Below are positions 32,121-41,700 of a stretch of 64,000 nucleotides of DNA, in pieces. Every line of letters begins with the position of its first letter. The first letter of the stretch is position 1. The notes under the pieces are model-generated. The model did no database searches. It saw only the letters and a list, made by a program, of their open reading frames with translations, and was not told the origin of the DNA. The DNA is from Actinomadura rudentiformis (lineage in GTDB: Bacteria > Actinomycetota > Actinomycetes > Streptosporangiales > Streptosporangiaceae). The translations under genes were made by a program, and so were the position numbers. The stretch spans positions 62,001 to 126,000 of the forward strand of contig NZ_WBMT01000019.1 of assembly GCF_008923185.1 (NCBI RefSeq), given 5' to 3'.

Positions 32121-32966
32121 GTGAGTCCCGAAAGCCAGGCATCCGAGGCACTTCCGTCGCGGCGCCGCCGAACCCCCAGGGGCGGGCGGCATCGCGGCGC
32201 TGAATCCTATCTGCTGCCACCAGGCTCCCCCGCCCTCATCCTCGCAGCTCCCGGCCCTGCCACCGCTCCCGGTGGCGCCGTCGCGACCGAGCTCGCACGG
32301 CTCGTCGAGATCGAGCAGACCGGCCAGCCCGCGCTGGTCGGCCACCTCGAAGGCGCCGAGCAGCACCTGAGCGCCGTCCTCGCGGAGGTGCGCGCGGAGC
32401 GGCCCGACGAACCGGCCGCCGTCGTCGTGCCGCTCACCACGGGCCCCGATCCCGAGGTGGAGGCCGCGGTCCGCAAGATCGTGGCCGATGCCCACGTGCC
32501 GGCCGTGGCCGCCGATCCGCTCGGCCCGCACCCGCTCATCGCCGAGGCGCTGCACGAGCGGCTCGCCGAGGCGGGGCTGGCCCGCGCCGACCGGGTGCGC
32601 ATGATGACGATGGTGACCGCCGCCAGCGGGGTCGTGGTGGTCACGCCCGGCGACCCGGAGGCGGTCCGCCAGGCAGAGGTCACCAGCGTCCTGCTGGCGG
32701 CCCGGCTGGCCGCACCGGTCTTCACCGCCTCGCTCGGCGACGAGGCCGCCATCGCGGCGGCCGCCGCGCAGCTGCGCGCGTCCGGTGCCACCCGGCTGGC
32801 GGTGGCGCCGCACCTGATCGGTCCCGAGGTCTCCGCCGAGCGCCTCGCCGCCGCCGCGGCGGCGGCCGGCGCGGAGCACGCCGCCCCCATCGGCGCCCAC
32901 CCGGCGCTGGCCCAGGTGGCCGCGCTCCGCTACGTGGAGGCCCTGGCCACCGCACTGTCCGACTGA
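32121..32966 (+). CDS. CbiX/sirohydrochlorin-chelatase-like protein lacking metal histidines
   Basis: 281 residues, GTG 32121, 10 nt after the ligase stop. Two repeated chelatase-like halves are visible: LVGHLEGAEQHLSAVLAEVR with VVVPLTTGPDPEVEAAVRKI, and VTPGDPEAVRQAEVTSVLLA with LAVAPHLIGPEVSAERLAAA followed by IGAHPALAQVAALRY. Active CbiX proteins carry HGS at the end of the first strand; here it reads LAAPGPA, and the second catalytic His is also absent. The N-terminal ~35 residues are basic and disordered (RRRRTPRGGRHRGAE). Probably a non-chelating paralogue, common in actinobacteria, with unknown role. Confidence 0.75.
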   Translation: MSPESQASEALPSRRRRTPRGGRHRGAESYLLPPGSPALILAAPGPATAPGGAVATELARLVEIEQTGQPALVGHLEGAEQHLSAVLAEVRAERPDEPAAVVVPLTTGPDPEVEAAVRKIVADAHVPAVAADPLGPHPLIAEALHERLAEAGLARADRVRMMTMVTAASGVVVVTPGDPEAVRQAEVTSVLLAARLAAPVFTASLGDEAAIAAAAAQLRASGATRLAVAPHLIGPEVSAERLAAAAAAAGAEHAAPIGAHPALAQVAALRYVEALATALSD

Positions 32967-32996
32967 ACGGCGCTCGACCGGAGCCCCGGCGTTCGG

Positions 32997-33724
32997 TCAG
33001 GCGGGCGCTTCGATCAGGGTGGCGCGGAGGCGGGTGATGGTGGCCTCGGTGACGCCCAGGGCACGCAGGAGGGCGGGCATGTCCCCGTGGCGTGCGCGCA
33101 GGTCGGCGATCAGCTCGCCCATGGTGTCGGCCTCAGCGGTCATGGCGTCGCGCGGCACGTAGGCGTAGGTCTGCTCGTACGCGGCGTGGCGCTCAAGGCG
33201 GGCCTGGATGTCCACCAGGTTGCGGCCGGTCATGGCGTAGTCGGCGATCACGTCCTCGTCCGCGACGCCGAGCGTGCCGAGCACGGCGGCGCTGACCATC
33301 CCGGTGCGGTCCTTGCCCGCGGCGCAGTGGAAGACGGCCGCGCCCGGCGCCTCGGCGATGGCGCGGACCGCGTCGGCCAGCGCGGTGCCGGTGCTCTCCA
33401 TGATCCGGCGTACCGCTGGGCGAGCGTCAGCGACGTGTCGGCCATGAGGTGCCCGTTGCCCTCGTTGATGATCGGTGCGCGGACGAGCTCCACCGCGCCG
33501 CCGAGGGGATGCGGGCCGCCGTCGTGGGCCCGTTCGAAGTCGGACCGCAGGTCGATCACCGTGGTCACGCCGAGGTCCCGGATGGCCGCCACGTCGGCCG
33601 GGGTCAGCTCGTGCAGCGCGTCGCTGCGGAAGAGCCTGCGCCACCGGACGTGGCCGCCGTCTGCGGCGTAACCGCCGAGATCCCGGAAGTTCACGCAGCC
33701 CTCGAGAGCGATCTCCCGCTCCAC
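32997..33724 (-). pseudogene. Tyrosine-protein phosphatase gene broken by a frameshift
   Basis: The N-terminal half (EREIALEGCVNFRDLGGYAA to TLAQRYAG) lies in one frame from GTG 33724, and the C-terminal half (RIMESTGTALADAVRAIAEA onward, catalytic HCAAGKDRTG with CX5R) in another. The frames meet near 33413-33420, where GCC-GGA-TCA reads as a one-base loss from GCC-CGG-ATC. Restored, the protein would be a ~240-residue SIW14/Y_phosphatase3 enzyme. This is either a recent inactivating mutation or a sequence error; all catalytic residues are otherwise intact. Confidence 0.85.
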
Positions 33725-33797
33725 CGCGCCCCCTTGCGCTGGTCGACATGTGGCGGTTCGTCCGGTAGACGAACCGCCACGAGTCAACAGCAGGCCC

Positions 33798-33868
33798 AGG
33801 GCGTGTCTCAAGCTCAGCTGCCCTACTGCGCGACGCTCGTCACGGGCGCCGACCTTGAGACACGCCCT
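33798..33868. repeat. 71-bp element with perfect 15-bp terminal inverted repeats
   Basis: AGGGCGTGTCTCAAG (33798-33812) and CTTGAGACACGCCCT (33854-33868) are exact inverted repeats around a 41-nt centre. The right arm runs into the TAG stop of the enoyl-CoA hydratase gene. It may be a miniature mobile element (MITE) or a long-loop terminator; no target-site duplication is obvious. Confidence 0.55.
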
Positions 33869-34661
33869 AGCGGTTCTTGAACGCCGGGGGGCGCTTTTCG
33901 AGCGTGGCCGTCATTCCCTCGACGAGGTCTTCGGTGAAGAAGGCCATGGTCTGGATGCCCGTCTCCATCGCGAGCTGCTGGCGGAGGCCTGGAGCGTCCA
34001 GCGACATGTTGAGGAGCTCCTTGGTGCGGCGGAGCCCGTACGGGGACTTGGTGAGGAGCTCCCCCGCGAGCGCCAGCGCGCCTTCGAGGTCGGCGCCCTC
34101 GGCGGTGAGCTCGGTGATGAGCCCGAGCTCGGCCGCCTTCGCCACGTCCAGGCGCTGGGCCCGGTAGAAGATCTCGGCGGCCTTGGCCGGGCCGACGAGC
34201 CGCGGCAGCAGCCACGAGAGGCCGCAGTCGCCCGCCGACAGCCCGAGGTCGACGAACGGCACCACGAACCTGGTCGTCGGGTCGGCCACCCGCAGGTCGC
34301 AGGCCAGCGCCCAGGAGACTCCCATGCCGGCGACCGGGCCGTGCAGCGCGGCGATGACCGGCTGCGGGATCTCCCGGAGCCGGGCCGTCACCTCGCCGCC
34401 CCGCGCGATGCCGCGATAGATGCGCTGGATGCGCCCTTCGTCCCCGCCTCCCGGGTCGCCGCCCTGGAGATCCATGCCGGAGCAGAAGCCGCGCCCCTCA
34501 CCGGTGAGGATCACGACCCGGGTGTCCGGGTCGCGCATCAGCTCGTTGAGGACGTCGAGCATCTCCTCGGTGACCGACGCGGTGACCGCGTTGAGCCGCT
34601 CCGGGCGGGACAGGGTGATGGTGAGCACCCCGTCCCGCCGGTCGAGCCGTAGGTCTCCCAT
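33867..34661 (-). CDS. Enoyl-CoA hydratase/isomerase family protein
   Basis: 264 residues. Crotonase-fold landmarks: RLDRRDGVLTITLSRPERLN, VVILTGEGRGFCSGMDLQGG (oxyanion loop), PVIAALHGPVAGMGVSWALA (second oxyanion and CoA region) and LGLSAGDCGLSWLLPRLVGP carrying the acidic residue region. It likely hydrates or isomerises enoyl-CoA in fatty-acid or side-chain beta-oxidation. It follows the SDR gene after 12 nt and is probably cotranscribed with it. Confidence 0.92.
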   Translation of the reverse strand: MGDLRLDRRDGVLTITLSRPERLNAVTASVTEEMLDVLNELMRDPDTRVVILTGEGRGFCSGMDLQGGDPGGGDEGRIQRIYRGIARGGEVTARLREIPQPVIAALHGPVAGMGVSWALACDLRVADPTTRFVVPFVDLGLSAGDCGLSWLLPRLVGPAKAAEIFYRAQRLDVAKAAELGLITELTAEGADLEGALALAGELLTKSPYGLRRTKELLNMSLDAPGLRQQLAMETGIQTMAFFTEDLVEGMTATLEKRPPAFKNR

Positions 34662-34673
34662 GAGGAGGTCCCG

Positions 34674-35576
34674 TCAGGAGGTCAGCTGCTGGATGAGGGG
34701 ACCCATCTGCTCGCCCACGTTCTTGAAGACCGTGAGCGGGGAGTCGGCGTTGATCGCGGCCCAGTTGTCGCGGACGGCCTCGACCGTGAGCGTCTCCTTC
34801 TGGCCGTAGCCCGGTCCCTCGGCGACGAAGATCTTGGCGATCCGGCCGCCGCCGACCGTGTAGACCTCGCCGGAGTCGGGGTTGCTCTCGTGCGCCAGGT
34901 AGGCCACCAGCGGGGTGACCTGGTCGACGCCCAGCTTGTCGGCGAAGTCGGCCGGCAGCAGATCCTCGGTCATGCGGGTCCACGCGACCGGGGCGATCGC
35001 GTTGGCCTTGATGTTGTACTTGGCGCCCTCGTGGGCGAGCGTCTTGGTGAAGCCGACGAGGCCCATCTTGGCGGTGGCGTAGTTGGCTTGGCCGAAGTTG
35101 CCGAACAGCCCGGCCGGCGACGAGGTGTTGACGATGCGCCCGTAGCCCTGCTCGCGCAGCGCCGGCCACGCGGCCGAGGACACCAGGAACGAGCCGCGCA
35201 GGTGCACGGCGATGACCGCGTCGAACTCCTCGACGCTCATGTTCTTGAACGACCTGTCGCGCAGGATCCCCGCGTTGTTGATGACGATGTCGACCTTGCC
35301 GAACGCGTCGAGCGCGGTCTGGATGATCGCCTGGGCGCCCTCGGGAGTGGCGACGTTGTCGGGGTTGGCGACGGCCTCGCCGCCGTTCTTCTTGATCTCC
35401 TCGACGACCTCCTGAGCCGGGCCGGCGGAGGCACCCGCGCCGGTGCGGTCGCCGCCGAGGTCGTTCACGACGACCTTGGCGCCGCGCGACGCCAGCTCCA
35501 GCGCGTGCTGCCGGCCGAGGCCGTGCCCCGCCCCGGTGACGACCGCGACCCGCCCGTCGTAGCGCAGTTCCGACAT
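34674..35576 (-). CDS. SDR dehydrogenase, MFE-2 / 3-hydroxyacyl-CoA type
   Basis: 300 residues. VAVVTGAGHGLGRQHALELA is the NAD-binding TGxxxGxG motif; DIVINNAGILRDRSF, RIVNTSSPAGLFGNFGQANY and the YATAKMGL YxxxK motif give the catalytic tetrad. The insert VVNDLGGDRTGAGASAGPAQ is characteristic of the multifunctional-enzyme-2 (17-beta-HSD4-like) subgroup, which oxidises 3-hydroxyacyl-CoA or steroid side chains. First gene of a two-gene operon with enoyl-CoA hydratase, consistent with consecutive beta-oxidation steps. Confidence 0.92.
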   Translation of the reverse strand: MSELRYDGRVAVVTGAGHGLGRQHALELASRGAKVVVNDLGGDRTGAGASAGPAQEVVEEIKKNGGEAVANPDNVATPEGAQAIIQTALDAFGKVDIVINNAGILRDRSFKNMSVEEFDAVIAVHLRGSFLVSSAAWPALREQGYGRIVNTSSPAGLFGNFGQANYATAKMGLVGFTKTLAHEGAKYNIKANAIAPVAWTRMTEDLLPADFADKLGVDQVTPLVAYLAHESNPDSGEVYTVGGGRIAKIFVAEGPGYGQKETLTVEAVRDNWAAINADSPLTVFKNVGEQMGPLIQQLTS

Positions 35577-35606
35577 CCTGTCTCCTCACATCGCACCGAC
35601 TGCCGT

Positions 35607-35626
35607 CCCCTGTGAACGACCAGGGG
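35607..35626. promoter_or_regulatory. Inverted repeat between the SDR and GST-like genes
   Basis: CCCCTG and CAGGGG (35607-35612 and 35621-35626) form a short symmetric element between divergent genes, next to GGTTACTTAGTACC, which is itself partly palindromic. Placement suits a repressor site for the beta-oxidation pair; no known motif is matched. Confidence 0.35.
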
Positions 35627-35714
35627 GTTACTTAGTACCACGCCGACCGAACGGCGCTCGGATTCGGGCCCGCGGTTATCGTGGCGGAAGGGCTCCCACC
35701 CAGGAGGAACGCGG

Positions 35715-36635
35715 ATGATCACCCAGGAGATGGCGGCGGGCCGGTTCGTACGCCAGCCCAACCGGTTCACGGACACGATCACGGCCGACGGCTCCAGCGG
35801 GTATCCGGCCGAGTCCGGCCGCTACCGGCTCTTCGTCTCCTACGCCTGCCCGTGGGCACAGCGCACCCTCATCGTGCGCGCGCTGCTGGGGCTGGACGAG
35901 GTGATCAGCCTCGGCGTCGTGGACCCCATCCGGGACGAACGGGGCTGGCGCTTCCCCGACCGCGACCCGGTCACCGGGGCGGCCTTCCTCTCCGAGCTCT
36001 ATCTGGCGACGGACGGCTCGTACAAGGGCAGGTACACCGTGCCCTGCATCTGGGACACGGTGACCGGCCGCCTGGTCACCAACGACTTCCCGGCGATCAC
36101 GACCACGTTCGAGACGCAGTTCACCGACTACCACCCCACGGGCGCGCCCGACCTCTATCCGGTGGAGTTGCGGCCGGACATCGACGAGCTGAACGAGCTC
36201 GTCTACGCCACGGTCAACAACGGCGTCTACCGCGCGGGCTTCGCCACCGAGCAGAACGCGTACGAGGAGGCCGTGGACGCCCTCTTCGCGACGCTGGACC
36301 GGCTGGAGGAGCGGCTCAGCACCCGCCGTTACCTCTTCGGCGACCGGGTGACCGAGGCCGACATCCGCCTCTACACCACGCTGGCCCGCTTCGACGCGGT
36401 CTACCACGGCCACTTCAAGTGCAACCTGCGCCGGCTGGTCGACTACCCCAACCTCTGGGGGTACGCGCGGGACCTCTACGAGCAGCCGGCCTTCCGCGAC
36501 ACCACCGACTTTGACCAGATCAAGCGGCATTATTACGTGACCCTGACCAACGTCAATCCGTCCGGCGTGGTCCCCAAGGGCCCGGTCGTCGACTGGACCG
36601 AGCCCCACGGCCGCGCGGCGCTCAGCGCGAGCTGA
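35715..36635 (+). CDS. Glutathione S-transferase-like (YqjG/ECM4) reductase
   Basis: 306 residues, ATG 35715 with CAGGAGGAACGCGG upstream. The thioredoxin-fold motif YACPWAQRTLIVRALLGLDE includes the catalytic Cys of the Xi-class glutathionyl-hydroquinone reductases; later ATVNNGVYRAGFATEQNAYE and FGDRVTEADIRLYTTLARFD match the C-terminal helical domain. These enzymes remove a thiol adduct from hydroquinones. Actinobacteria generally use mycothiol, so the physiological thiol is uncertain. Its last 14 nt overlap the convergent kinase gene. Confidence 0.9.
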   Translation: MITQEMAAGRFVRQPNRFTDTITADGSSGYPAESGRYRLFVSYACPWAQRTLIVRALLGLDEVISLGVVDPIRDERGWRFPDRDPVTGAAFLSELYLATDGSYKGRYTVPCIWDTVTGRLVTNDFPAITTTFETQFTDYHPTGAPDLYPVELRPDIDELNELVYATVNNGVYRAGFATEQNAYEEAVDALFATLDRLEERLSTRRYLFGDRVTEADIRLYTTLARFDAVYHGHFKCNLRRLVDYPNLWGYARDLYEQPAFRDTTDFDQIKRHYYVTLTNVNPSGVVPKGPVVDWTEPHGRAALSAS

Positions 36636-37671
36636 GGAGTACGAAGAGGGATCCCAGCAACAGCAGCGCCATCCCCACGTACGCGAAGACCCCTCCCACC
36701 CGCCAGGTGAGATCCGTGCCCCTTTCCGGCACGGCTTCGGGCAGGACGGTTTCCGGCGCCACGGTTTCCGGCACGACGGTTTCCGGCACGACGGGCAACT
36801 CGGTCGTGGCGGCGGTCGTGCGGTGGGTGCCGCCGCCGGTGACCTGGGGAGGGGCCACCGGCGGCAGCCGGGGAAGGCGATCTTCGCTGATCGCCAGGAG
36901 GACGGCCTCGGCCACCCCGATCGGCATGCGCTCGCGCGGGTCCTTGCGGAGCAGGCCTTCGAGGACGGGCCGGAGGGCCTCGGCATGGGGCGGGATGGGC
37001 GGTTCCTCGTTGAGGACGGCCCCGAACACGGCCACCGGATCGTCACGGTGGAAGGGCGGCCGTCCGGAAGTGGCCGCATAGAGCGTCGCACCGAGCGCCC
37101 ACAGGTCGGAGGCGGGGAGGGCACGTTCGCCCAGGAAGCGCTCGGGCGCGATGTAGGCCGGTGAGCCGAGCAGGCCGCCGGCCTGGGTCAGGGTGACGTC
37201 GCCTTCGATGGACGCGATGCCGAAGTCGGTGAGCACCGCGCGGTCGCCCTTGGCCAGCAGAACGTTCCCCGGCTTGACGTCGCGATGCAGGATGCCCACG
37301 CTGTGCGCGGCGCCCAGCGCGGACAGGAGCTGGCGGCCGACGCGAGCGGCACGGTCCGGCGGCAGCGGGCCGTCCTGGTTGATCACCTCGTGGAGCGAAC
37401 GCGCCTCGACGTACTCCATCACCACCCACGGCCGGCCGCCCTCCTCGACCACGTCATAGACTTTGACGACAGAGGGATGGGACAGCCGCGCGGCCGAACG
37501 GGCCTCTCGCAGGGCCCGGCGCGCGGCGTCGTCGGACGGGCTCAGCACCTCCTTCACCGCGACCTGGCGGCCGAGGACGATGTCCTCCGCTCGCCAGACG
37601 ATTCCCATGCCTCCCCGGCCGAGCTCGGCCAGCAGGCGGTAGCGTTCGGCGATCACCCGATCCGTCTGCAT
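36622..37671 (-). CDS. Ser/Thr protein kinase with C-terminal membrane anchor
   Basis: About 349 residues from ATG 37671; the open frame to 37758 adds sequence unlike a kinase. Hanks motifs: LAELGRGGMGIVWRAED (Gly loop), VAVKEVL (Lys), HRDVKPGNVLL (catalytic loop), TDFGIA, GSPAYIAPERF and SDLWALG. After the domain comes a Thr/Pro linker with four PETV/PEAV repeats (15-nt repeats, nt ~36745-36800) and one C-terminal helix (YVGMALLLLGSLFVLLSS) with almost nothing beyond, so it lacks an external sensor domain. Divergent from the AIM24 gene. Confidence 0.92.
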   Translation of the reverse strand: MQTDRVIAERYRLLAELGRGGMGIVWRAEDIVLGRQVAVKEVLSPSDDAARRALREARSAARLSHPSVVKVYDVVEEGGRPWVVMEYVEARSLHEVINQDGPLPPDRAARVGRQLLSALGAAHSVGILHRDVKPGNVLLAKGDRAVLTDFGIASIEGDVTLTQAGGLLGSPAYIAPERFLGERALPASDLWALGATLYAATSGRPPFHRDDPVAVFGAVLNEEPPIPPHAEALRPVLEGLLRKDPRERMPIGVAEAVLLAISEDRLPRLPPVAPPQVTGGGTHRTTAATTELPVVPETVVPETVAPETVLPEAVPERGTDLTWRVGGVFAYVGMALLLLGSLFVLLSSR

Positions 37672-37798
37672 CACACGGGTGATTCGGTGGCGGGAACCGT
37701 CTGGATTGCCCTGGTCGTCCAAAAATCGACCCGCCACTATGCTGGCGAGCTTTCCCACCGACGGACACTCTCCGAGATAGAACGAGAAAGGCCCTCCG

Positions 37799-38500
37799 AT
37801 GCTGCGCAGTCAGTTCTTCGGCAACCTGGAGCAGGGGCAGGTCCCCGGCCACTTCACCCTGCAGAACTCCAAGATGCTCCGGGTGCACCTGAACGGCGAG
37901 GTCCTGGCCCGGCAGGGCTCAATGGTCGCCTTCCAGGGCCAGATGGATTTCGATTACGAGGGCTCGGGAGGGATGGGCAAGTTCCTCAAGAAGGCCGTCA
38001 CCGGCGAGGGCGTCCCGCTCATGCGGGTGCGCGGGCAGGGCCTGCTGTTCGTGGCCAACAACGCCGACGACATCCACCTGTTCTACCTGGAGAACGACGG
38101 GATCACCGTCAACGGCACCAACATCCTGGCCTACGACCCCCAGCTGCAGTCCGACATCCAGCGCGTGCAGGGCGCGGGCGTCGCGGCGGGCGGGCTGTTC
38201 AACACCACGCTGACCGGCACCGGCTGGGTGGCGCTCACCGCCCACGGCACCCCGGTGATGCTGGACTGCGGCCGGGCCCCGACGTTCGCCGACGGCCAGT
38301 CCGCGATCGCCTGGAGCACCAGCCTCCAGGTGGGCGTCAACAAGACGTTCAAGGCGGGCGCGCTGATCGGACGGGGCAGCGGCGAGGCCATGCAGCTCGC
38401 CTACCAGGGCCAGGGCTTCGTGCTCGTCCAGGCGAGCGAGGGCCCGCCCGTGATCGGTGAGGGCGGCAAGGGCGGCCTCGGCGGCATCCTGGGCGGCTGA
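37799..38500 (+). CDS. AIM24 family protein
   Basis: 233 residues, ATG 37799 with GAAAGG upstream. MLRSQFFGNLEQGQVPGHFT, LARQGSMVAFQGQMDFDYEG, VANNADDIHLFYLENDGITV and the Gly-rich C-terminus match the AIM24 (PF01987) beta-structured family, named after a yeast mitochondrial protein. The bacterial role is unknown. Divergent from the membrane-anchored Ser/Thr kinase. Confidence 0.88.
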   Translation: MLRSQFFGNLEQGQVPGHFTLQNSKMLRVHLNGEVLARQGSMVAFQGQMDFDYEGSGGMGKFLKKAVTGEGVPLMRVRGQGLLFVANNADDIHLFYLENDGITVNGTNILAYDPQLQSDIQRVQGAGVAAGGLFNTTLTGTGWVALTAHGTPVMLDCGRAPTFADGQSAIAWSTSLQVGVNKTFKAGALIGRGSGEAMQLAYQGQGFVLVQASEGPPVIGEGGKGGLGGILGG

Positions 38501-38540
38501 TCCCCTCCTGAGGGGGCTGATCCCCTCCTGTGGGGGGCGG
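38495..38540 (+). terminator. Tandem short hairpins after the AIM24 gene
   Basis: GGCTGATCCCCTCCTG is repeated at 38495-38510 and 38515-38530 with a 20-bp period. Each copy begins a small stem (CCCCT/AGGGG at 38502-38515, CCCC/GGGG at 38522-38535). It starts at the AIM24 stop and could act as a weak double terminator. Confidence 0.45.
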
Positions 38541-38570
38541 CACCCTCTCGTCACCAGCACGTTCTCCACA

Positions 38571-38620
38571 CCGGCCGATCTTGACGAAACCGGCTGCCGG
38601 GCTTGGGCAAGATCGGCCGG
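38571..38620. repeat. 13-bp inverted repeat upstream of kgd
   Basis: CCGGCCGATCTTG (38571-38583) and CAAGATCGGCCGG (38608-38620) are perfect inverted repeats around 24 nt; ACA before and, further out, GGTGT after extend partial symmetry. It may be a cruciform terminator for AIM24, a regulatory site for kgd or a small repeat element. Confidence 0.5.
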
Positions 38621-38737
38621 ATTGGGGTGTGACAGGCGGTGGAAGGCACCTCGGTTGCTTCTGCGACACGGAAGTGCGAGTAGCCTTGACTCGTCTCAGA
38701 ACTCACCTGCGAGCTGCGGAAGAGGGCGATCTCCGCC

Positions 38738-41700
38738 GTGTCGACAGAGTCGTCGCATTCAAGTGCCGACCCCAAGCACACAGATTTCGGCGCCAACGAG
38801 TGGCTGGTCGACGAGCTGTACCAGAAGTACCTCGAAGACCCCAACTCCGTTGACGAAGCCTGGTGGAACTTCTTTGCGGACTACCAGCCGGACACCCGGC
38901 CGTCCGCGACCCCGGGAGTGACCACGGCGACCGACGGCCAGGCCCCCCGGGCCGCGAACGGTACGGCAGCCGCCCCGCCGACAGCACCGCCGACAGCGCC
39001 GCCGGCGCAGGCCCCCGCCAAGCCCGCCGCTCCGGCGCAGGCCCCCGCGCAGGCCCCTGCAAAGGCCCCCGCGAAGGCCGACGGCAAGCCCGCCGCCCAG
39101 CCGGCGGCGGCCAAGCCCGCCCCGCCCCCGGTGCCCGCCGGCGCCGAGGAGGTCAGGCTGCGCGGCGTGGCCGCCCGGACGGCCACCAACATGGAGGCCA
39201 GCCTCGCGGTGCCGACCGCGACGAGCGTGCGGGCCGTGCCGGCCAAGCTGTTGATCGACAACCGCATTGTGATCAACAACCATCTCAAGCGCGGCCGCGG
39301 CGGCAAGGTGTCGTTCACGCACCTGATCGGCTACGCCATCGTCAAGGCGCTGGCGTCGATGCCGGAGATGAACGCCGCGTACACCGAGGTCGACGGCAAG
39401 CCGGTGCTGATCAAGCCCGAGCACGTCAACTTCGGCCTGGCCATCGACCTGCAGAAGAGCGACGGCCAGCGCCAGCTGGTGGTGCCGAGCATCAAGTCCG
39501 CCGACACCCTCGACTTCCGCCAGTTCTGGGCGGCCTACGAGGAGATCGTGCGCAAGGCGCGCAACAACAAGCTCACCCTGGACGACTTCCAGGGCACCAC
39601 GATCAGCCTGACCAACCCCGGCACGATCGGCACCGTGCACTCGGTGCCGCGCCTGATGCCGGGCCAGGGCACGATCATCGGCGTGGGCGCCATGGAGTAC
39701 CCGGCCGAGTTCGCCGGCGCCTCCGACGAGGCCCTGGCGCGCATGGGGATCAGCAAGGTCATGACGCTGACCTCCACCTACGACCACCGGATCATCCAGG
39801 GTGCGCAGTCCGGCGACTTCCTGCGCCGGATCCACCAGCTGCTCCTGGGCGAGGAAGGTTTCTACGACGAGATCTTCGAGGCGCTGCGCATCCCGTACGA
39901 GCCGGTGCGCTGGGTCAAGGACATCTCCGCCAGCCACGAGGACGACGTCGCCAAGGTCGCCCGCGTGCACGAGCTGATCCACGCCTACCGGGTCCGCGGC
40001 CACTTGATGGCCGACACCGACCCGCTGGAGTACAAGCAGCGCCGCCACCCCGACCTCGACATCCTCAAGCACGGCCTCACCCTGTGGGACCTGGAGCGCG
40101 AGTTCGCGACCGGCGGCTTCGGCGGCAAGCCGACCATGAAGCTGCGCGAGATCCTCGGCGTGCTGCGCATGGCCTACTGCCGTACGGTCGGCATCGAGTT
40201 CATGCACATCCAGGACCCCGAGGAGCGCGCCTGGATCCAGGAGCGCGTCGAGGTCCCGCACGACAAGCCGTCGCGCGACGAGCAGCTGCACGTCCTGCGC
40301 CGGCTCAACAGCGCCGAGGCGTTCGAGACGTTCCTGCAGACCAAGTTCGTCGGCCAGAAGCGGTTCTCGCTCGAGGGCGGCGAGTCGGTCATCCCGCTGC
40401 TCGACTCGGTGATCTCCGCCGCCGCCAAGGCGAGCCTCGACGAGGTCGTCATCGGTATGGCGCACCGCGGCCGCCTCAACGTGCTGGCCAACATCGTCGG
40501 CAAGTCCTACGCGCAGATCTTCGGCGAGTTCGAGGGCAACCTCGACCCGCGCAGCGCGCAGGGTTCCGGCGACGTGAAGTACCACCTGGGCGCCGAGGGC
40601 GACTTCATCGCCGACGACGGCTCCAAGATCCGCACCGAGCTGGTCGCCAACCCCTCCCACCTGGAGACGGTCGACCCGGTGCTGGAGGGCGTCGTCCGCG
40701 CCAAGCAGGACATCCTGGACGTCGGCGAGGCGGGCTTCACCGTGCTGCCGGTCCTGATCCACGGCGACGCCGCGTTCGCCGGGCAGGGCGTGGTGGCCGA
40801 GACCCTCAACCTGTCGCAGCTGCGCGGCTACCGCACCGGCGGCACCGTGCACGTGATCATCAACAACCAGGTGGGCTTCACCACCGCGCCGGAGTACTCG
40901 CGCTCCAGCGTCTACGCCACCGACGTGGCCCGGATGATCCAGGCGCCGATCTTCCATGTGAACGGCGACGACCCCGAGGCCTGCGCCCGGGTCGCGCGGC
41001 TGGCGTTCGAATACCGCCAGACGTTCAAGAAGGACGTCGTCATCGACATGGTCTGCTACCGGCGCCGGGGCCACAACGAGGGTGAGAACCCCTCGTTCAC
41101 CCAGCCGCTGATGTACGACCTGATCGACGCCAAGCGGTCGGTGCGCAAGCTCTACACCGAGGCGCTGATCGGCCGTGGCGACATCACGGTCGAGGAGGCC
41201 GAGGCCGCGCTCCGCGACTACCAGGAGCAGCTCGAACGCGCCTTCACCGAGACCCGTGAGGCGGTCAAGCAGCCCCCCGCGCCCGGCTCGGTCGTCAAGC
41301 CCGACGTCGAGGAGCGCATCCCGATCGACCACGCCTCGGCCGGGACGGCGATCCCGCAGGAGGTCGTCAAGCGGATCATCGAGACGCAGCTCAGCCTGCC
41401 CGAGGGCTTCACCGTCCACCCGCGGCTCCAGCCGATCCTGCAGCGCCGCGTGCAGTCCATCGAGGACGACGCGATCGACTGGGCGACCGGTGAGCTGCTC
41501 GCGATGGGCTCGCTACTGATCAACGGCCACCCGGTGCGGTTGGTCGGCCAGGACACCCGGCGCGGCACGTTCGGCCAGCGGCACGCGGTGCTCGTCGACC
41601 GCAAGACGGGCGAGGAGTACACCCCGCTCCGCCAGTTCGGCCAGGGCATCTCCAAGTTCTACGTGCACGACTCGCTCCTCAGCGAGTACGCGGCGATGGG

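Noticed and set aside
38759..41419. 886-codon open frame antisense to kgd
   Set aside because: Shadow of a long high-GC gene: no domains, repetitive His/Val/Asp/Gly composition, and the opposite strand encodes an unmistakable kgd.
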